From Blattamonas nauphoetae (lineage: Eukaryota; Preaxostyla; Oxymonadida): a stretch of 21,076 nt of DNA. The notes beneath the pieces were generated by a model. The model saw nothing but the letters and a program-made list of their open reading frames with translations. It ran no database searches and was not told the origin of the DNA. The DNA lies in the NCBI GenBank assembly GCA_033064195.1, contig JARBJD010000712.1, positions 1-21,076 of the forward strand, written 5' to 3'. The position numbers and the translations under genes were made by a program. This document shows positions 18,031 to 21,076 of this stretch, piece after piece (position 1 is the stretch's first letter; each line of letters opens with the position of its first letter).

Positions 18031-18491
18031 TCAAACACACCTCATCCACCATCCCCATTATCACTCAACTCTTTCCAAATCCTTCTCAATCTTCTCCTTC
18101 TCCCCTTCTTCCAATCACAATCAACTTTCTTTCCATCATATCTTCCATATTTTTCTTCATTTCTCAAAATCTCTCTCAAAACTTCTGAAAAATCATTCTC
18201 TTCATTTCACTTCAATCAATCTCTCATTATTTCTCTGTTTGTGTTTTCCTGACAATAATTCTTTGGAAATCTCTTCGTCGTGTTTCTCTTCTTCTGACAC
18301 TTCATTTCTATTGGATTCCATTCTGATGCAATGGAAAAAATAATTAAACAAGAACAAAACAAGAAAGAATGATGAAGAATTGATTATTGTGGAAGGAAAA
18401 CGAGAAAGAATTGGATAAAACTGTATATTTTGGAAGAAGACGAAGAGATGAATGAGAAAAAGGCAAAATATTGGCAAAAGGAAAATGAAAA

Positions 18492-18605
18492 GCTACAGCA
18501 CTGGGTTTTCCAGGCAGTCTCCCATCCAAGTACTAACCCAGCGTTAGCCGCTTAACTTCGGAGGTCTGAAGGGATCCGGTGCTGATGACTAACTATGGCC
18601 GTAGC
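18492..18605 (-). rRNA. 5S ribosomal RNA (array copy 14)
   Basis: 114 nt; the A-run near the 3' end (residues 97-101) is one base shorter than in copy 1. The position is a homopolymer, so a consensus error is as likely as a real variant. Four-T terminator. Confidence 0.96.
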
Positions 18606-19063
18606 TCAAACACACCTCATCCACCATCCCCATTATCACTCAACTCTTTCCAAATCCTTCTCAATCTTCTCCTTCTCCCTTCTTCAATCACAATCAACTT
18701 TCTTTCCATCATATCTTCCATATTTTTCTTCATTTCTCAAAATCTCTCTCAAAACTTCTGAAAAATCATTCTCTTCATTTCACTTCAATCAATCTCTCAT
18801 TATTTCTCTGTTTGTGTTTTCCTGACAATAATTCTTTGGAAATCTCTTCGTCGTGTTTCTCTTCTTCTGACACTTCATTTCTATTGGATTCCATTCTGAT
18901 GCAATGGAAAAAATAATTAAACAAGAACAAAACAAGAAAGAATGATGAAGAATTGATTATTGTGGAAGGAAAACGAGAAAGAATTGGATAAAACTGTATA
19001 TTTTGGAAGAAGACGAAGAGATGAATGAGAAAAGGCAAAATATTGGCAAAAGGAAAATGAAAA

Positions 19064-19177
19064 GCTACAGCACTGGGTTTTCCAGGCAGTCTCCCATCCA
19101 AGTACTAACCCAGCGTTAGCCGCTTAACTTCGGAGGTCTGAAGGGATCCGGTGCTGATGACTAACTATGGCCGTAGC
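19064..19177 (-). rRNA. 5S ribosomal RNA (array copy 15)
   Basis: 114 nt, with the same single-base shortening of the 3' A-run as copy 14, four-T terminator, 572-bp offset. Confidence 0.96.
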
Positions 19178-19633
19178 TCAAACACACCTCATCCACCATC
19201 CCCATTATCACTCAACTCTTTCCAAATCCTTCTCAATCTTCTCCTTCTCCCCTTCTTCAATCACAATCAACTTTCTTTCCATCATATCTTCCATATTTTT
19301 CTTCATTTCTCAAAATCTCTCTCAAAACTTCTGAAAAATCATTCTCTTCATTTCACTTCAATCAATCTCTCATTATTTCTCTGTTTGTGTTTTCCTGACA
19401 ATAATTCTTTGGAAATCTCTTCGTCGTGTTTCTCTTCTTCTGACACTTCATTTCTATTGGATTCCATTCTGATGCAATGGAAAAAATAATTAAACAAGAA
19501 CAAAACAAGAAAGAATGATGAAGAATTGATTATTGTGGAAGGAAAACGAGAAAGAATTGGATAAAACTGTATATTTTGGAAGAGACGAGATGAATGAGAA
19601 AAAGGCAAAATATTGGCAAAAGGAAAATGAAAA

Positions 19634-19747
19634 GCTACAGCACTGGGTTTTTCCAGGCAGTCTCCATCCAAGTACTAACCCAGCGTTAGCCGCTTAACTT
19701 CGGAGGTCTGAAGGGATCCGGTGCTGATGACTAACTATGGCCGTAGC
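19634..19747 (-). rRNA. 5S ribosomal RNA (array copy 16)
   Basis: 114 nt; the full-length A-run is retained, but one G is missing from the GGATGGGAGAC stretch of box C. This would weaken the internal promoter if real; it lies in a G-run and may be an error. Confidence 0.94.
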
Positions 19748-20200
19748 TCAAACACACCTCATCCACCATCCCATTATCACTCAACTCTTTCCAAATCCTT
19801 CTCAATCTTCTCCTTCTCCTTCTTCAATCACAATCAACTTTCTTTCCATCATATCTTCCATATTTTTCTTCATTTCTCAAAATCTCTCTCAAACTTCTGA
19901 AAAAATCATTCTTCATTTCACTTCAATCAATCTCTCATTATTTCTCTGTTTGTGTTTTCCTGACAATTTCTTTGGAAATCTCTTCGTCGTGTTTCTCTTC
20001 TTCTGACACTTCATTTCTATTGGATTCCATTCTGATGCAATGGAAAAATAATTAAACAAGAACAAAACAAGAAAGAATGATGAAGAATGATTATTATTGG
20101 AAGGAAAACGAGAAAAGAATTGGATAAAACTGTATATTTTGGAAGAAGACGAAGAGATGAATGAGAAAAGGCAAAATATTGGCAAAAGGAAAATGAAAAA

Positions 20201-20315
20201 GCTACAGCACTGGGTTTTCCAGGCAGTCTCCCATCCAAGAGTACTAACCCAGCGTTAGCTTTAACCTTCGGAGGTCTGAAGGGATCCGGTGCTGATGACT
20301 AACTATGGCCGTAGC
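20201..20315 (-). rRNA. 5S ribosomal RNA (array copy 17, variant)
   Basis: Net length 115 nt, but with compensating differences: a 2-bp insertion in the loop E/helix IV region (TACTCTTGG), a shortened A-run, and an altered box A stretch (CGAAGGTTAAAGCTAACG against CGAAGTTAAGCGGCTAACG). These changes hit conserved positions, so the copy is either a pseudogene or poorly resolved sequence. Confidence 0.88.
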
Positions 20316-20653
20316 TCAAACACACCTCATCCACCATCCCATTATCACTCAACTCTTTCCAAATCCTTCTCTCAATCTTCTCCTTCTCCTTCTTCAATCA
20401 CAATCAACTTTCTCCATCATATCTTCCATATTTTTCTTCATTTCTCAAATCTCTCTCAAAACTTCTGAAAATCATTCTCTTCATTTCACTTCCAATCTCA
20501 TTATTTCTCTGTTTGTGTTTTCCTGACAATAATTCTTTGGAAATCTCTTCGTCGTGTTTCTCTTCTTCTGACACTTCATTTCTATTGGATTCCATTCTGA
20601 TGCAATGGAAAAAATAATTAAACAAGAACAAAACAAAGAAAGAATGATGAAAA

Positions 20654-20764
20654 GCTACAGCACTGGGTTTTCCAGGCAGTCTCCATCCAAGTACTAACCC
20701 AGCGTTAGCCGCTTAACTGGAGGTCTGAAGGGATCCGGTGCTGATGACTAACTATGGCCGTAGC
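20654..20764 (-). rRNA. 5S ribosomal RNA (array copy 18, variant)
   Basis: 111 nt, lacking one base in the A-run, one G in box C and two bases in the CCGAAG stretch next to box A. The spacer on its 3' side is about 115 bp shorter than usual: AAGAATGATGA joins directly to AAAGCTACAG, at a point where both sequences contain ATGAA. Likely impaired if the sequence is accurate. Confidence 0.85.
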
Positions 20765-21076
20765 TCAAACACACCTCATCCACCATCCCCATTATCACTC
20801 AACTCTTTCCAAATCCTTCTCAATCTTCTCCTTCTCCCTTCTTCAATCACAATCAACTTTCTTTCCATCATATCTTCCATATTTTTTCTTCATTTCTCAA
20901 AATCTCTCCTCAAAAACTTCCTGAAAAATCATTCTCTTCATTTCACTTCAATCAATCTCTCATTATTTCTCTGTTTGTGTTTTCCTGACAATAATTCTTT
21001 GGAAATCTCTTCGTCGTGTTTCTCTTCTTCTGACACTTCATTTCTATTGGATTCCATTCTGATGCAATGGAAAAAT
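20765..21076. other. Partial 5S spacer at the window end
   Basis: 312 bp of spacer upstream of copy 18, ending at GCAATGGAAAAAT, before the next 5S gene is reached. It contains several single-base insertions relative to other units (ATTTTTTC, CTCTCCTCAAAAACTTCCTG). Confidence 0.95.

Larger units (their letters stand above)
10580..21076 (-). repeat. Tandem 5S rDNA array, unit about 574-577 bp
   Basis: Head-to-tail units, each a 115-nt 5S gene on the minus strand plus a spacer of about 460 bp. Start-to-start distances between complete copies are 574-577 bp for most units, falling to 572, 570 and 567 bp towards the right end. Shortened units contain the truncated copy at 16218 and the copy at 20654. 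There are 19 5S segments: 17 full or nearly full, one truncated and one edge pseudogene. The array continues past the right end of the window, which stops inside a spacer. The 5S genes are not linked to other rRNA genes here. The near identity of units indicates concerted evolution. Confidence 0.97.

Noticed and set aside
10649-21076. Repeated + strand ORFs of about 112 codons, one per 5S unit
   Set aside because: They run antisense through the 5S gene and low-complexity spacer, recur only because the unit recurs, break with single-base length changes, and show no domain.

Overview
This is a nuclear genome fragment from a eukaryote, most likely a protist with moderate GC content. The evidence is a head-to-tail array of RNA polymerase III-type 5S rRNA genes, a non-LTR retrotransposon (LINE) whose reverse transcriptase is followed by a zinc-knuckle/restriction-like endonuclease region, and minisatellite DNA. 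There is no bacterial operon structure. The species cannot be named from the sequence alone; an oxymonad-type protist is only a guess.

Layout. (1) 1-2337: no confidently recognisable gene; 1200-2300 is purine-rich on the + strand, with one weak antisense reading frame (1444-2067) that could be a decayed protein gene. (2) 2344-3190: minisatellite, about ten 83-bp units. (3) 3273-3558: three copies of a GACTGGGAGACGAGCC-like motif in direct and inverted orientation, forming a long hairpin and a possible small TIR element. (4) About 3460-10555, minus strand: one long, degraded LINE. It reads 10516 -> 3460 as a poorly resolved 5' leader, a long N-terminal ORF with eight in-frame 117-bp repeats, a reverse transcriptase with a YLDD active site, a CCHC knuckle with a restriction-like endonuclease region, and a low-complexity tail with a 159-bp duplication. 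It has about six reading-frame changes after the long ORF and two in-frame stops, so this copy looks dead. (5) 10580-21076: 5S rDNA array on the minus strand, unit about 574-577 bp. It holds 17 full-length or nearly full-length genes, one truncated copy (16218-16307) and a box-C-less edge copy (10580-10675) touching the LINE.

How the parts relate. The 5S genes and the LINE point the same way, and the 5' end of the LINE begins just after the terminator of the last, broken 5S copy. The LINE therefore forms the boundary of the array, and its endonuclease class includes elements that target rRNA and other RNA genes. Twelve 5S copies look identical across 115 nt, a sign of strong homogenisation. 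Differences between units are nearly all single-base indels in homopolymers, and they multiply after about 19500, which may reflect consensus errors near a contig end, true decay at the array edge, or both. The best leads are the LINE/5S junction, the recently expanded repeat inside an otherwise decayed LINE, and the structured inverted repeats next to its 3' end.
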